From Flavobacterium sinopsychrotolerans (GTDB taxonomy: Bacteria > Bacteroidota > Bacteroidia > Flavobacteriales > Flavobacteriaceae), in assembly GCF_900110375.1 (NCBI RefSeq), contig NZ_FODN01000002.1, positions 509,086 through 573,085 of the forward strand: 64,000 nt of DNA, in the 5' to 3' direction. Position 1 is the stretch's first letter. Every line of letters starts with the position of its first letter. The notes below the pieces were generated by a model, which saw only the letters and a program-made list of their open reading frames with translations, had not been told where the DNA came from and searched no databases. The position numbers and the translations under genes are program-made. Of the stretch, positions 45,075 through 53,565 are shown one piece after another.

Positions 45075-45121
45075 GTTTAAATAGACCGGGAACTTAAATA
45101 TTCCCGGCTTATTATTTAAAC
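45075..45121 (-). repeat. Nested hairpin between the susD-like gene and the lyase gene
   Basis: Inner arms CCGGGAA (45086-45092) and TTCCCGG (45101-45107) sit inside outer arms GTTTAAATA (45075-45083) and TATTTAAAC (45113-45121). Such a stem after susD could lower expression of downstream genes relative to susCD, or protect the 3' end of a processed susCD message. Confidence 0.6.
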
Positions 45122-45146
45122 TATACTTCTTAAATCCAGTTTTTCA

Positions 45147-46598
45147 CTATGGATTCTGAGTGATTTTAGGATTAAAGTTAATAGTATTTTGAGATATTGG
45201 AAACAATATCTTTTTACCTGCCATCGATGGAACAATATCTGTTTTATTGAAACGAACTAAATCCCACCACGCTTTACCTTCAAAAGCTAGTTCTTTTAAA
45301 CGTTCATTTAAAATAGCATCATTATTAGCCGCCTGAGAACCATTTGTAAATGAAGAAGAAGCATCGGCTCTTTGCATCACCTGATTCATTTCATTAGTTG
45401 GATCCTGACCTAAAGCATTTTTAATTTCTGCTTTCATTAATAATATATCTGCCCAACGGTAAATAATAATATCGCTAACAAATCTTCTGGTAGCGCCGTC
45501 TACTGTTCCGTTATATTTCACCAAACCTGTTACAACCGGAGTAGTTCCATTGAATAAAGTTAAATAAGTAGCTGTTTTTCGGGTATCTGTATTGCTAAAG
45601 TTGAAACGGGTAATATCTGGTTGCACTCTTGAAATACCTGCATTTCCTGTACCAACTCCCAAGGTTCCAAAAGTTGCTGTTGCTGTTGCTGCCGTTAGCG
45701 GTGCAAAGTCACTTGGTCCCACAAACATGAAAGAATTCCAATTGTCTGATAACGATGAAGGAACATCTGCTAATGAATAACGAACTGCAAAAAGAACCTC
45801 AGCATTACCTTTATTCGTGTAACCAAAAACATCTTTGAAATTGGCTAATAATACTGGTGCAGTAGGAATGGCATCAATTGCTGCCAAAGCTATATTTAAA
45901 TCGGTATTTCCACCACCTAATTGTTTCGCAGTCCATAAATTCACATCTGCTTTTAAAGCATAAGTTGATGCTAAAGATAATTGTGCTTTATTATTTGTTG
46001 CATCCGGATAATTAGCAATTGCCAATTCAATATCAGATTTAATAAAGGCAAAAGTTTCTTCAATTGTATTACGAGGAACAATATATTCGGATTGATTTGT
46101 ATTTTCCGTTGGTGCAGTTACAATTGGCACCCCACCCCAAGAACGGGCCATAATGAAATAAGCTAAAGCACGCATAGAATGCGCTTGCGCGATGTACCTC
46201 TTTTGCTCATTCACAGTTGTTGGACTAAATGGAATAGTAGGTACATATTTCAAAACTAAATTCGCTTGATGAATTACGGTGTACAAACCAGCCCAATCCA
46301 CATCAATGTTTTGTGCTGTTAAGTTGTTATTGTAATAATTTGCCAAATTCAGAGGTGATTGAACACCGCTTGTTATTTCAGCACTTCTAGCACCACCCAA
46401 TAAATAATAATTTTGTTGGGTTTGGGTTCTAAAATTGAAGTACATACCGTTTACACCTGCTTTCGCATCATCTTCTGTTTTCCAAAAACTGGCAGAAGTA
46501 ATTACGCTTTCAGATTGTAAGTTTAAATCATCTTCACAGGAGCTGAATAGTGAAAGTCCTGTAAAAAGTATAGTGAATAAAAGAATTTTCTTTTTCAT
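45147..46598 (-). CDS. nanU: SusD/RagB-family lipoprotein, probable sialic acid binder (NanU-like)
   Basis: The surface glycan-binding lid of the SusC porin, 483 residues. A lipoprotein signal gives cysteine 21 in LFSSC, followed by EDDLN. SusD-type sequence runs throughout: SFWKTEDDAKAGVNGMY, AQAHSMRALAYFIMARSWGGVPIV, RWADILLMKAE, and LKELAFEGKAWWDLVRF near the C-terminus. It starts 18 bases after susC. NanU of B. fragilis and T. forsythia binds free sialic acid with NanO, and the locus content makes the same role likely here. Confidence 0.93.
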   Translation of the reverse strand: MKKKILLFTILFTGLSLFSSCEDDLNLQSESVITSASFWKTEDDAKAGVNGMYFNFRTQTQQNYYLLGGARSAEITSGVQSPLNLANYYNNNLTAQNIDVDWAGLYTVIHQANLVLKYVPTIPFSPTTVNEQKRYIAQAHSMRALAYFIMARSWGGVPIVTAPTENTNQSEYIVPRNTIEETFAFIKSDIELAIANYPDATNNKAQLSLASTYALKADVNLWTAKQLGGGNTDLNIALAAIDAIPTAPVLLANFKDVFGYTNKGNAEVLFAVRYSLADVPSSLSDNWNSFMFVGPSDFAPLTAATATATFGTLGVGTGNAGISRVQPDITRFNFSNTDTRKTATYLTLFNGTTPVVTGLVKYNGTVDGATRRFVSDIIIYRWADILLMKAEIKNALGQDPTNEMNQVMQRADASSSFTNGSQAANNDAILNERLKELAFEGKAWWDLVRFNKTDIVPSMAGKKILFPISQNTINFNPKITQNP

Positions 46599-46616
46599 GA
46601 TATTTATTATTAAAAA

Positions 46617-49600
46617 TTATAAACCAATGTTTAAACCAAGGATAAAGTTTTTTGGAACAGGATAGGTACCTTTTGCCCCTGCATCATTTAATCCAAGACT
46701 TGAACCTCCATCAATACCTTGTACTTCGGGGCTTAAGCCACTGTATTTAGTAAAATAATGTAAATTGCTTCCTGTCAAATAAACGCGTACAGAAGATAAT
46801 TTTATTCTGCTAACTATTGATTCAGGAATTGTATAACTGATCGTAACTTCTCTCAGACATAAATAATCTCCACTTTCATAATATCGGCTATTTCCTTGAA
46901 ACATATTGGTATTATAAGCCGCACCACTAGCTTCAGAACGGAATAAGTTATTTTGGTTGGTCTGGTCAGCCCAGCGGTATCTTGGTACATCAGTTATGTC
47001 ACCTTCTTTTTGCCAAGATTGTAAGCTTTCTGCCAATAGTCCATAATTTCCTTGGAATTGACCAACAAAACGTGCTCTTGATTCATTGTAAATGGTAGCT
47101 CCTAAAGAGTAATCTGTTCGTACAGTTAAAGAGAATCCTTTATAATTAGCATCAAAATTAAATCCGCCTACAAATTTAGGAAACATATTACCCATGAAAG
47201 TTCTGTCTCTGCTGTCAATAATTCCATTGTTATCAGCATCTAAGAAAACGGCATCTCCAGCAAATTTCTTACCAGTTGGATTACCACCTGTTGCACCAGT
47301 TTTACTTACATAGTTATCATGTGTGGTTAGATTGTAAGCATCTGCTTCAGCTTGTGTAGAAAGGATATACAATTGTTTGTGAGCATAAAAATCTCCAATT
47401 TTTTGACCTTCCTGTAAACCTCCTACAAATTTATAAGAACCACTGCTGGCATCCCAGATTTCAGTCCCTCCAATTCGATTGTTTAAATTCCCATTTGAAG
47501 GTAATTTTTCAATCACATTAGTATTGTGCGAAACATTGGCACCTACATTAATTTTTAAATCATTATTGTTGTACACATTTGCATTTAATTCTAATTCAAA
47601 ACCTTTACTTCTTAATCCGCCTAAGTTTGTTAGGACTGTAGAGAAACCACTATTAGAAGGAAGCGTTAAATTCGTTAATAGATCAGAGGTTAATTTATTG
47701 TAGAAATCTCCAATTATCCTAATTCTATCATTATTAAAGCCCAAATCAAAACCTCCATTTATAGTTTGTGATTGTTCCCATTTCAAACCTGGATTTGCAA
47801 TTTGAGAATTTACAATTGCGGATTGCCCATTGTAGCTATTGGCAAATCCATTTGTTGTTCCAGAATATAATCCTCCGGCTTGAAAATCACCCAAGGTTCC
47901 TAAATTTCCGTTTACACCATAACTTCCACGAAGTTTAAAAGAGGAAACAACTTCGGGTAATGCGGACCAGAAATTTTCTTCATGTGCATTCCAACCTACT
48001 GATAATCCTGGAAAAAAACCATATTTATTATCCGGGCCTAAACTAGATGAACCATCATAACGGAAAGAGGCTGTTGCAAAATACCTGCTTTTGTAATCAT
48101 AATTTACACGTCCAAAAACACTGTTTAATATTAATCTTGTATTATTGCTGAATACAGAAACTGGTATTGGAGATGAATCTAATGTTTGCGCAAGATCCGA
48201 AGGACTTCCTTTTCCAGAAGCATTAAATGTTTTTATGGTTCTGTCAAATTTAGAAGCTCCTAATTTTGCTTGAAAATCGCCTAAATTTTCTAAAGATTTG
48301 TCAAAAGAAAATACTCCTTCATATTGTATTTGCGTTGTTTGATTGCTTAATCGGGTAGCGGTACGGGTATTATCAACCAAACCATTGCTACCACTCAAAA
48401 AAGCCTGTTGAAAAGTATTTCCATTTTCATTTTCATTGTAAAGAGATAATGAAGGTGTAAAAGTTAAATCTTTAGTGATTTTCAAATCACCATCCACACC
48501 CATTTGCAATTTATTATTTTCATTAATCCCTTTTACTTTACCCATTTGATATAATGGATTTCCATTAATATTATTTTGCCCTGGAGCCAAAGTACCATCT
48601 TCTAAATATAATTTTGTTGTAGGAGCGTTTCCTAAATATCTATTGAAGACCACACTATTGGCAACTACTTGGTTATTACTAGCTTTGGAAAACAATACTC
48701 TACCGTTTACTGTAAAGTTATCAGCTACTTTCAAAGAAGCATTCAGTTTACTGGTAAAACGTTGATAACCAGTAAATATAGTGATTCCGTCCCCTTTTAG
48801 ATAGCCTAAACTTAAATCAAAAACTCCGGTATCTCCACCGCCGCTAATACCTAAAGTGTGGTTTTGGGTAATTGCATTTTGAAATAAAACATCATTCCAA
48901 TCAGTGCTTTTGTACATAATAGTATTGTTAGCATTAAGGGGATCTGCCATTTCCTGCCAGCCTTTAGCTTGTAATTCTCCAATAGTTATTGCGGATAAAT
49001 TCGATTTTAATAAAGTAGCGAATGGCGTGTTATTCAATAAGTTGTTTCCGGTACCGGCAGGAGTAGCGCCTGTTAATTGCCCAAGTCTTGCAATACCTGT
49101 TGTTGTTGTAAGTCCAGCGATTTCGGCAGCATTATACAACCCTAAACGCTGTAGTCTGATATAGTCACCACCGTCTAGAAAATCATATTTTTTTCCAATT
49201 TGACTGTTTTGAGTCGAAACATTGTACGTGATTTTGGTTTTACCCGCTTTACCGGTTGAAGTTGTAATAATAATTACACCATTAGATGCGCGGGCTCCAT
49301 AGATTGAAGTCGCAGCAGCGTCTTTCAATACTTGTAAAGAGGCTATATCTAAAGAGTTGATATCATCAATTTGGGTTCTTAGAACTCCGTCAACAATATA
49401 TAATGGAGTTGCACCCGCTGGATTGTCAATAGAAGTACCACCACGCACCAAAATGTTAGATGCTTTTCCTGGTTGTCCCGATGCCGTGCGTACTACCAAA
49501 CCAGTTACATTTCCCTGTAAGGATTGCGTCACATTTGAGTAAGGAACGTTTTCTAAAACTTTTTTATCTAATTTAGAAACTGATGTACTTAAGGTTCTCC

Positions 49601-50066
49601 TGTTTTGTGAACCATAACCAACAACGATAACCTCATTCATTTGTTGTCCTACTTCTTTCAGAACAATATTAAGAGGAGTGTTTCCAATAGTTACTTCTTG
49701 TTCCTGCAGACCTATATAAGAAACTATTAATGTTGTAACATTGTCAGGAACTTCAATAGTGAATCTCCCGTCTATGTCAGTTTGTGTACTAATATTAGTG
49801 CCTTTAGCAATAATATTAACACCAGGTAAAGATTCTCCTTTTTCATCAGTTACCTTTCCGGTAATTTGTTTTTGGATTAGGGTTAAGTTGTTTGTAGCTT
49901 TTGTAATGGTAACCTTTTTTTCTAAAAAAGCATCTGTTCCTGAGAACGCTGAGGCTGATGCTTGTGCGGTAAAAGCGACTAGAAATAAGGATGTTAATTT
50001 CATAGCTTTCCCGAAGTCTGGGGTAAGCCAATAATTTTTTGGCTTGCTTTTTGGTAATAAATTCAT
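46617..50066 (-). CDS. nanO: SusC/RagA-family TonB-dependent receptor, probable sialic acid porin (NanO-like)
   Basis: A complete outer-membrane receptor of 1149 residues. A 20-residue basic extension precedes the hydrophobic signal (MKLTSLFLVAFTAQASASA), so a start at 50003 is an alternative. Residues about 68-150 are a carboxypeptidase-like domain, followed by the plug (MNEVIVVGYGSQNRR, LYIVDGV, SIYGARASNGVIIITT) and the barrel ending in NFILGLNIGL. It heads the sialic acid operon with SusD 18 bases behind. The leader upstream is long, with a promoter candidate at 50535-50564. The leader is crossed by an antisense promoter and terminator. The family is sure; sialic acid as substrate follows from the operon. 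Confidence 0.93.
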   Translation of the reverse strand: MNLLPKSKPKNYWLTPDFGKAMKLTSLFLVAFTAQASASAFSGTDAFLEKKVTITKATNNLTLIQKQITGKVTDEKGESLPGVNIIAKGTNISTQTDIDGRFTIEVPDNVTTLIVSYIGLQEQEVTIGNTPLNIVLKEVGQQMNEVIVVGYGSQNRRTLSTSVSKLDKKVLENVPYSNVTQSLQGNVTGLVVRTASGQPGKASNILVRGGTSIDNPAGATPLYIVDGVLRTQIDDINSLDIASLQVLKDAAATSIYGARASNGVIIITTSTGKAGKTKITYNVSTQNSQIGKKYDFLDGGDYIRLQRLGLYNAAEIAGLTTTTGIARLGQLTGATPAGTGNNLLNNTPFATLLKSNLSAITIGELQAKGWQEMADPLNANNTIMYKSTDWNDVLFQNAITQNHTLGISGGGDTGVFDLSLGYLKGDGITIFTGYQRFTSKLNASLKVADNFTVNGRVLFSKASNNQVVANSVVFNRYLGNAPTTKLYLEDGTLAPGQNNINGNPLYQMGKVKGINENNKLQMGVDGDLKITKDLTFTPSLSLYNENENGNTFQQAFLSGSNGLVDNTRTATRLSNQTTQIQYEGVFSFDKSLENLGDFQAKLGASKFDRTIKTFNASGKGSPSDLAQTLDSSPIPVSVFSNNTRLILNSVFGRVNYDYKSRYFATASFRYDGSSSLGPDNKYGFFPGLSVGWNAHEENFWSALPEVVSSFKLRGSYGVNGNLGTLGDFQAGGLYSGTTNGFANSYNGQSAIVNSQIANPGLKWEQSQTINGGFDLGFNNDRIRIIGDFYNKLTSDLLTNLTLPSNSGFSTVLTNLGGLRSKGFELELNANVYNNNDLKINVGANVSHNTNVIEKLPSNGNLNNRIGGTEIWDASSGSYKFVGGLQEGQKIGDFYAHKQLYILSTQAEADAYNLTTHDNYVSKTGATGGNPTGKKFAGDAVFLDADNNGIIDSRDRTFMGNMFPKFVGGFNFDANYKGFSLTVRTDYSLGATIYNESRARFVGQFQGNYGLLAESLQSWQKEGDITDVPRYRWADQTNQNNLFRSEASGAAYNTNMFQGNSRYYESGDYLCLREVTISYTIPESIVSRIKLSSVRVYLTGSNLHYFTKYSGLSPEVQGIDGGSSLGLNDAGAKGTYPVPKNFILGLNIGL

Positions 50067-50073
50067 ACTTTTG
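50044..50073 (+). promoter_or_regulatory. Antisense promoter over the start of the second susC
   Basis: On the plus strand TTG (50044-50046), a 19-base spacer and TACTTTTG (50066-50073) match the Bacteroidota consensus fully. It faces into the susC leader, against the gene, and no plus-strand protein gene lies ahead. Its -7 box touches the susC start codon. Confidence 0.6.
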
Positions 50074-50078
50074 TAATG

Positions 50079-50188
50079 GTTAGGTTAATAATAATTCTTC
50101 CTTCTTGGTTTATTTATTTGTTATCCAACCACAGTTCTTTTTATTAAGAACCAGCCAGCAATGTTTACAGCATGTGCTGGCTTTTTTT
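50079..50188 (+). ncRNA. Predicted antisense small RNA of the susC (nanO) leader
   Basis: A full-consensus plus-strand promoter ends at 50073 and an intrinsic terminator ends at 50188, predicting an RNA of about 110 nt that starts near 50079. It would be fully complementary to the last part of the susC 5' leader, ending some 13 bases before the start codon. The RNA would carry a GTTCTT/AAGAAC-type stem as well as the terminator stem. Bacteroides glycan loci carry cis-encoded antisense RNAs of this layout (DonS in B. fragilis) that repress susC. The existence and size of this RNA are predictions; the promoter and terminator are seen. Confidence 0.55.
50153..50188 (+). terminator. Intrinsic terminator on the plus strand in the susC leader
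   Basis: AGCCAGCA (50153-50160) pairs with TGCTGGCT (50175-50182) and is followed at once by a seven-base T-run (50182-50188). No plus-strand protein gene lies upstream, so it most likely ends the antisense RNA. An outer pair TTGTTATCCA (50119-50128) and TGGATAACAA (50190-50199) encloses it, so the opposite-strand leader of susC can also fold here. Confidence 0.65.
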
Positions 50189-50534
50189 ATGGATAACAAA
50201 TTAATATTTTATAAAAAAGGGTATTCCCTAATTTTGTTGTTTTTATAGTAACAATAGTGAAAACCTTGTTTGCAATTTATAAGTATAAGTTCTTGCTTCA
50301 ATTTCTCTGAACCATTTTTAACAAGTTAAAAATCATAGTAATACAAGATAATACAGTTGAAATACATATAGGATTAGTACTCTTAAAAGATCCAATCTAT
50401 TTTTTGTAATAGTAATTTGGTACGGTTTTTTTCTTTTGAAATAAACTGGTTTACTTACCCTTTTGGAGAAATGCAAGAAGTGTAAAATAAAATTTTAAAT
50501 AGAATGTTTTCCGCGTTGATTTATTATCACGTTG

Positions 50535-50564
50535 TAAATATATAAATTAATTTAATAAATGCAA
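50535..50564 (-). promoter_or_regulatory. Promoter candidate of the sialic acid operon
   Basis: On the minus strand TTG (50564-50562), 19 bases, then TATATTTA (50542-50535), one mismatch from TAnnTTTG. The -33 box lies in a 13-base block (50555-50567) identical to that at the first susC promoter (2474-2486). It is 470 bases from the susC start, longer than usual, so a nearer promoter is not excluded. Confidence 0.5.
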
Positions 50565-50567
50565 CAT

Positions 50568-50619
50568 AGTTATTAAATTATTTTAATAACTAAAATTTAG
50601 AAGTAATTTTAGTTATTAA
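50568..50619. promoter_or_regulatory. Triple AGTTATTAA sites between the ROK gene and the susC promoter
   Basis: AGTTATTAA occurs at 50568-50576 and 50611-50619, and in inverted form at 50583-50591. The middle copy can pair with either neighbour. With the right one it makes a perfect 14-base stem (50583-50596 with 50606-50619) that overlaps the ROK stop codon. The sites adjoin the -33 box of the susC promoter. They may serve both as the ROK gene's terminator hairpin and as operators for a dimeric regulator, perhaps ROK itself. Confidence 0.5.
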
Positions 50620-51841
50620 TTAATGGGGATAACATTTTTTCTTTTATGACACAACAGGCGCCAATGACACCAGCGCGACGGCCTAAAGTTGATTTTTTAA
50701 GTTTCATATCGCGGTTAACTAAACCCAATGAATATTTTTTTAATGCTGACTGGATAGGTAGAAGTGTGTAATCACCCAATTGAGCAAAATCGCCTCCAAT
50801 TACCAATAAATCAGGATTAAAGATATTGAGTAGAATAGACAAGTAGCGTCCCATTTTTTCACTCTGCTTAGTGACTAAATCAATACATAAAGTGTCTTCT
50901 AAATTAAAAGCTCCGGAAATAATAGTATGGTGTTGTAAAGCAGAAGAATTTTCATCAAGTACTACTTTTGATTGTTTTCCCTCTTTTAGAGCCGCTTTGA
51001 ACTGGTTTACTAAGGACCATCCTGAAATTTCAGTCTCCAGACATCCAAGTTTACCGCATTGGCACATAATTCCGTTGTCAAAGATTGTACTGTGACCAAA
51101 TTCTCCGGAGTAACCGGATTTTCCATAATAAAGTTTACCATCAGTTATCATTCCTATAGCGACACCCCAACTGTAATTTACAAATATTATATTCTGTTCA
51201 TCATCAACCACACCTTCAGAATATTCACCAAAAGTCATCGCTCTGGTATCATTTTCTAAATGAACCGGCAAATCCAATTGCTCTGAAATGATTTCTGTTA
51301 AAGGTCTGTTTTCGCTAAAGAAATAATTATAGCTAAATCCTTCCATCGAATTAATGCGTCCTGAAAAGTTGATGCAAGCACCTACAATCATCTTTTTTTC
51401 GACCACACTATCTTCTATAAATGAATTTATCAAAGTACAAAATTCCAATAGAGACTCTTGAGTATTTTGTAAAGCAAAGGAAGTTCCTAATTCAATACTG
51501 ACAAATTCATTTTTAATATTTTGTAAACCAATAGACATACTGGCAATACTAACTTCGACCCCTAAAAAGTAGGCGCAAGTTGGATTGATACTATATAAAG
51601 AAGGTCGTCTTCCTCCACTATTGGTAATTTTTCCAAGATCTATTACATATCCTTCTGACAATAATTCGTTAACAGCCTTAGTGACCGTTGGAACACTAGA
51701 TTGTAATTCAGAACTTAATTCTGCTATTGTAGCATTACCAGCTGACAATAATCGTTTTACGATTGCTTGTCTTAGCATATGCCACTTTTGGCCAGATAGG
51801 CTTTTATCTTTACTACTGTCTAATAAATCTTTTAAACTCAT
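50609..51841 (-). CDS. ROK-family transcriptional repressor (NagC/Mlc-like)
   Basis: A 410-residue regulator with an N-terminal winged helix (about 20-75: GNATIAELSSELQSSVPTVTKAVNELL, then GRRPSLYSI) and a ROK sugar-binding domain. The ROK zinc site is H250 with C260, C262 and C267 (CQCGKLGCLE). The kinase phosphate motif DxGxT is replaced by VEVSIAS, so it should bind but not phosphorylate a sugar. END at 196-198 is kept. ManNAc, GlcNAc or their phosphates are the natural ligands to expect. It is upstream of, and co-oriented with, the sialic acid operon, and the sites at 50568-50619 lie between them. Confidence 0.9.
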   Translation of the reverse strand: MSLKDLLDSSKDKSLSGQKWHMLRQAIVKRLLSAGNATIAELSSELQSSVPTVTKAVNELLSEGYVIDLGKITNSGGRRPSLYSINPTCAYFLGVEVSIASMSIGLQNIKNEFVSIELGTSFALQNTQESLLEFCTLINSFIEDSVVEKKMIVGACINFSGRINSMEGFSYNYFFSENRPLTEIISEQLDLPVHLENDTRAMTFGEYSEGVVDDEQNIIFVNYSWGVAIGMITDGKLYYGKSGYSGEFGHSTIFDNGIMCQCGKLGCLETEISGWSLVNQFKAALKEGKQSKVVLDENSSALQHHTIISGAFNLEDTLCIDLVTKQSEKMGRYLSILLNIFNPDLLVIGGDFAQLGDYTLLPIQSALKKYSLGLVNRDMKLKKSTLGRRAGVIGACCVIKEKMLSPLINN

Positions 51842-52552
51842 TATTGTTATTTTTTATAAAAAATTCGATGGAATTCATTTACAAACTTACTATAATTTTT
51901 TTACTCAATGATTTAAATCATTTTTGACCATAACAAACAGTTTGATAATGAAAAAGTCGATAAATGAAAACCGAATTCATATTCGCATTTATTATAAATG
52001 ATTCCCTTTGGTAGACGAAAATTAATAGCGTAAGCTATTGTAAAAAATAGGACTAATAATGCAATGGACTAACGCCAATAGAAGTTGTAAATGCTATCAG
52101 AATTATATTGATTGATGCATTAAGCACGTCAACTTATTCTTTGTTTCACGGAAGCTAAAAAAAAATAATCAAGAAAAAATTTCCGTATGTTGTTGTAAGG
52201 TTTGAGTCATTAGATATTCCACAAGCGAATTTTTTGAATTGAAAGAATCAAAAATAGGGAATGGATTATGATAGAAGTGAATATTATAATGACGGTTCAG
52301 CTAGGGATCAACAAAATTTCGAATTTTGGGGTAGCTGATAATAAAACTATCTCTCTTAACGGCTTGTGTCAAAGGTTTTTTTCTTAGGAAAAAATTCCCT
52401 GATTCTAAATATCGCCTCTTTTTGTGATTTTCTTCAATAATAACTTTCGCTGCTCCTTCGAAGACGAAAAATCTTAAGTAAGGTAGTGGGAGAGTCAAGC
52501 TCCGTTAGTTTTATAGCGGAGCCGCGCACTCGATTGCATGTCTTTTTGTATT
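51842..52552. other. Gene-poor gap upstream of the ROK gene
   Basis: No frame is convincing. A 65-codon minus-strand frame (52301-52498) contains VFEGAAKVIIEENHKKRRYL, faintly like a cyclic-nucleotide-binding or cupin fragment, so it may be a gene remnant. A stem GCTCCG (52499-52504) with CGGAGC (52517-52522) lies about 30 bases past the end of the isourate hydrolase-like gene and may end that transcript. Confidence 0.4.
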
Positions 52553-52960
52553 TTAATTTCCTCTATAAGTTGAATATCCAAATGCAGAAAGTGTAATTGG
52601 AACGTGATAATGATTCTGGTCTTTAATTTGAAATACAACTTCTATAAAAGGGTAAAAACTCTCAATATTATCTTTTTTAAAATAATCACTTGTGAAATAA
52701 GTTAATTTATAAATACCTAAATTTGATTTATCTGAATTTAAAAAATCAGTTATTCTTCCGTTCAAATCAGTCTTTTTCTCATCTACAAATGTCCAGATTT
52801 TGGTTAGTTCATTATACCTTTCTAATTTAATAGATATACCAGTTGCTGGTGTACCTTTAGAAACGTCTAAAATATGACTTGAAAGTTGGAAATTGTTTTT
52901 TTGAGCGAACATAATAGTTGTCAATAGCCCTAAAATCAGTGTAAGGATTAATTTTTTCAT
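52553..52960 (-). CDS. 5-hydroxyisourate hydrolase (transthyretin-like), exported
   Basis: A transthyretin-fold protein of 135 residues with a signal peptide (about 1-19, ending MFAQ). HIUase hallmarks are SSHILDVSKGTPA at the mature start, GRITDF in the middle and the C-terminal HYHVPITLSAFGYSTYRGN, which varies the YRGS signature in its last residue. The enzyme hydrolyses 5-hydroxyisourate from urate oxidation. No other purine-catabolism gene is in the window, and export is unusual outside some periplasmic homologues. It lies 15 bases after the GlcG-like gene. Confidence 0.85.
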   Translation of the reverse strand: MKKLILTLILGLLTTIMFAQKNNFQLSSHILDVSKGTPATGISIKLERYNELTKIWTFVDEKKTDLNGRITDFLNSDKSNLGIYKLTYFTSDYFKKDNIESFYPFIEVVFQIKDQNHYHVPITLSAFGYSTYRGN

Positions 52961-52975
52961 TTTTTTTTATTTTAA

Positions 52976-53503
52976 TTATTTTGTTGTAGTAATTCCAATT
53001 TCATTAAGTATTGCTGATTTAGCTATTAAATCATCGTTATCAGGACCGCCACCGCCAGCAACTCCAATGCTTCCAACCACGTTTCCTTTATACCAAATTG
53101 GTGAACCGCCACTTAAAAGTAGTAGTTCTGGTATTGTATTCAAATTTCTAGTGTCAGGATTTATTTCTGCATTTCGTAATAATTCAAGTGTTGGAGTTCT
53201 AGTTGATAATGCTGTATAAGCTTTTCGCCTGGCTGCTTCAGTGTTATGAATTCCAACACCATCTGCTCGAACTAGTAAAATGATATTTCCAGAAGCATCA
53301 AGAATTGCTATTGTTACTTTTTTACCTAGTGCAGTAGCTTTTTCAGTAGCTCGCTTAGTCAAAATATACGCAGCGTCTAATGTTAAATTATCAATAGTTT
53401 TGATGTAGCTATTTTTTTCAAGTAAGACTTCTTTTATCTCGGTGTTTTTTTGTGCATTACTTACTATAGGAATAAGAGTAAGAAATATAAATAAAATTTT
53501 CAT
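52976..53503 (-). CDS. GlcG/HbpS-family (DUF336) secreted protein
   Basis: A small exported protein of 175 residues with a signal peptide ending SNAQ. The GlcG/HbpS family (PF03928) is shown by KKVTIAILDASGNIILLVRADG, TEAARRKAYTALS and GGSPIWYKGNVVGSIGVAGGGGPDNDDLIAKSAI. Some members bind haem; others are linked to glycolate or propanediol use. It sits between the Crp-type regulator and the isourate hydrolase-like gene, probably as one transcript. The biochemical role is unknown. Confidence 0.87.
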   Translation of the reverse strand: MKILFIFLTLIPIVSNAQKNTEIKEVLLEKNSYIKTIDNLTLDAAYILTKRATEKATALGKKVTIAILDASGNIILLVRADGVGIHNTEAARRKAYTALSTRTPTLELLRNAEINPDTRNLNTIPELLLLSGGSPIWYKGNVVGSIGVAGGGGPDNDDLIAKSAILNEIGITTTK

Positions 53504-53565
53504 TCGTTTTTTTTACAAAAATAATTTATTCATATTTCAAAAAAGTTGTTCTATGTCAACGTTTT

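Larger units (their letters stand above)
50067..50608. other. Leader and control region between the ROK and susC genes
   Basis: No protein gene is present. The region holds, from left to right, the antisense RNA unit (50044-50188), about 330 bases of unstructured AT-rich DNA, the susC promoter candidate (50535-50564), and three AGTTATTAA-type sites reaching into the ROK stop codon. If the promoter is used, the susC leader is about 460 nt long. Confidence 0.55.

Noticed and set aside
50609..51841. ROK protein as the missing GlcNAc or ManNAc kinase
   Set aside because: It has an N-terminal winged helix and the ATP phosphate motif DxGxT is replaced by VEVSIAS, so a regulator is the better call.
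52301..52498. 65-codon minus-strand frame with a faint Crp/cupin-like segment
   Set aside because: Too short, no start context, and similarity by eye is too weak to call a gene or name a pseudogene.
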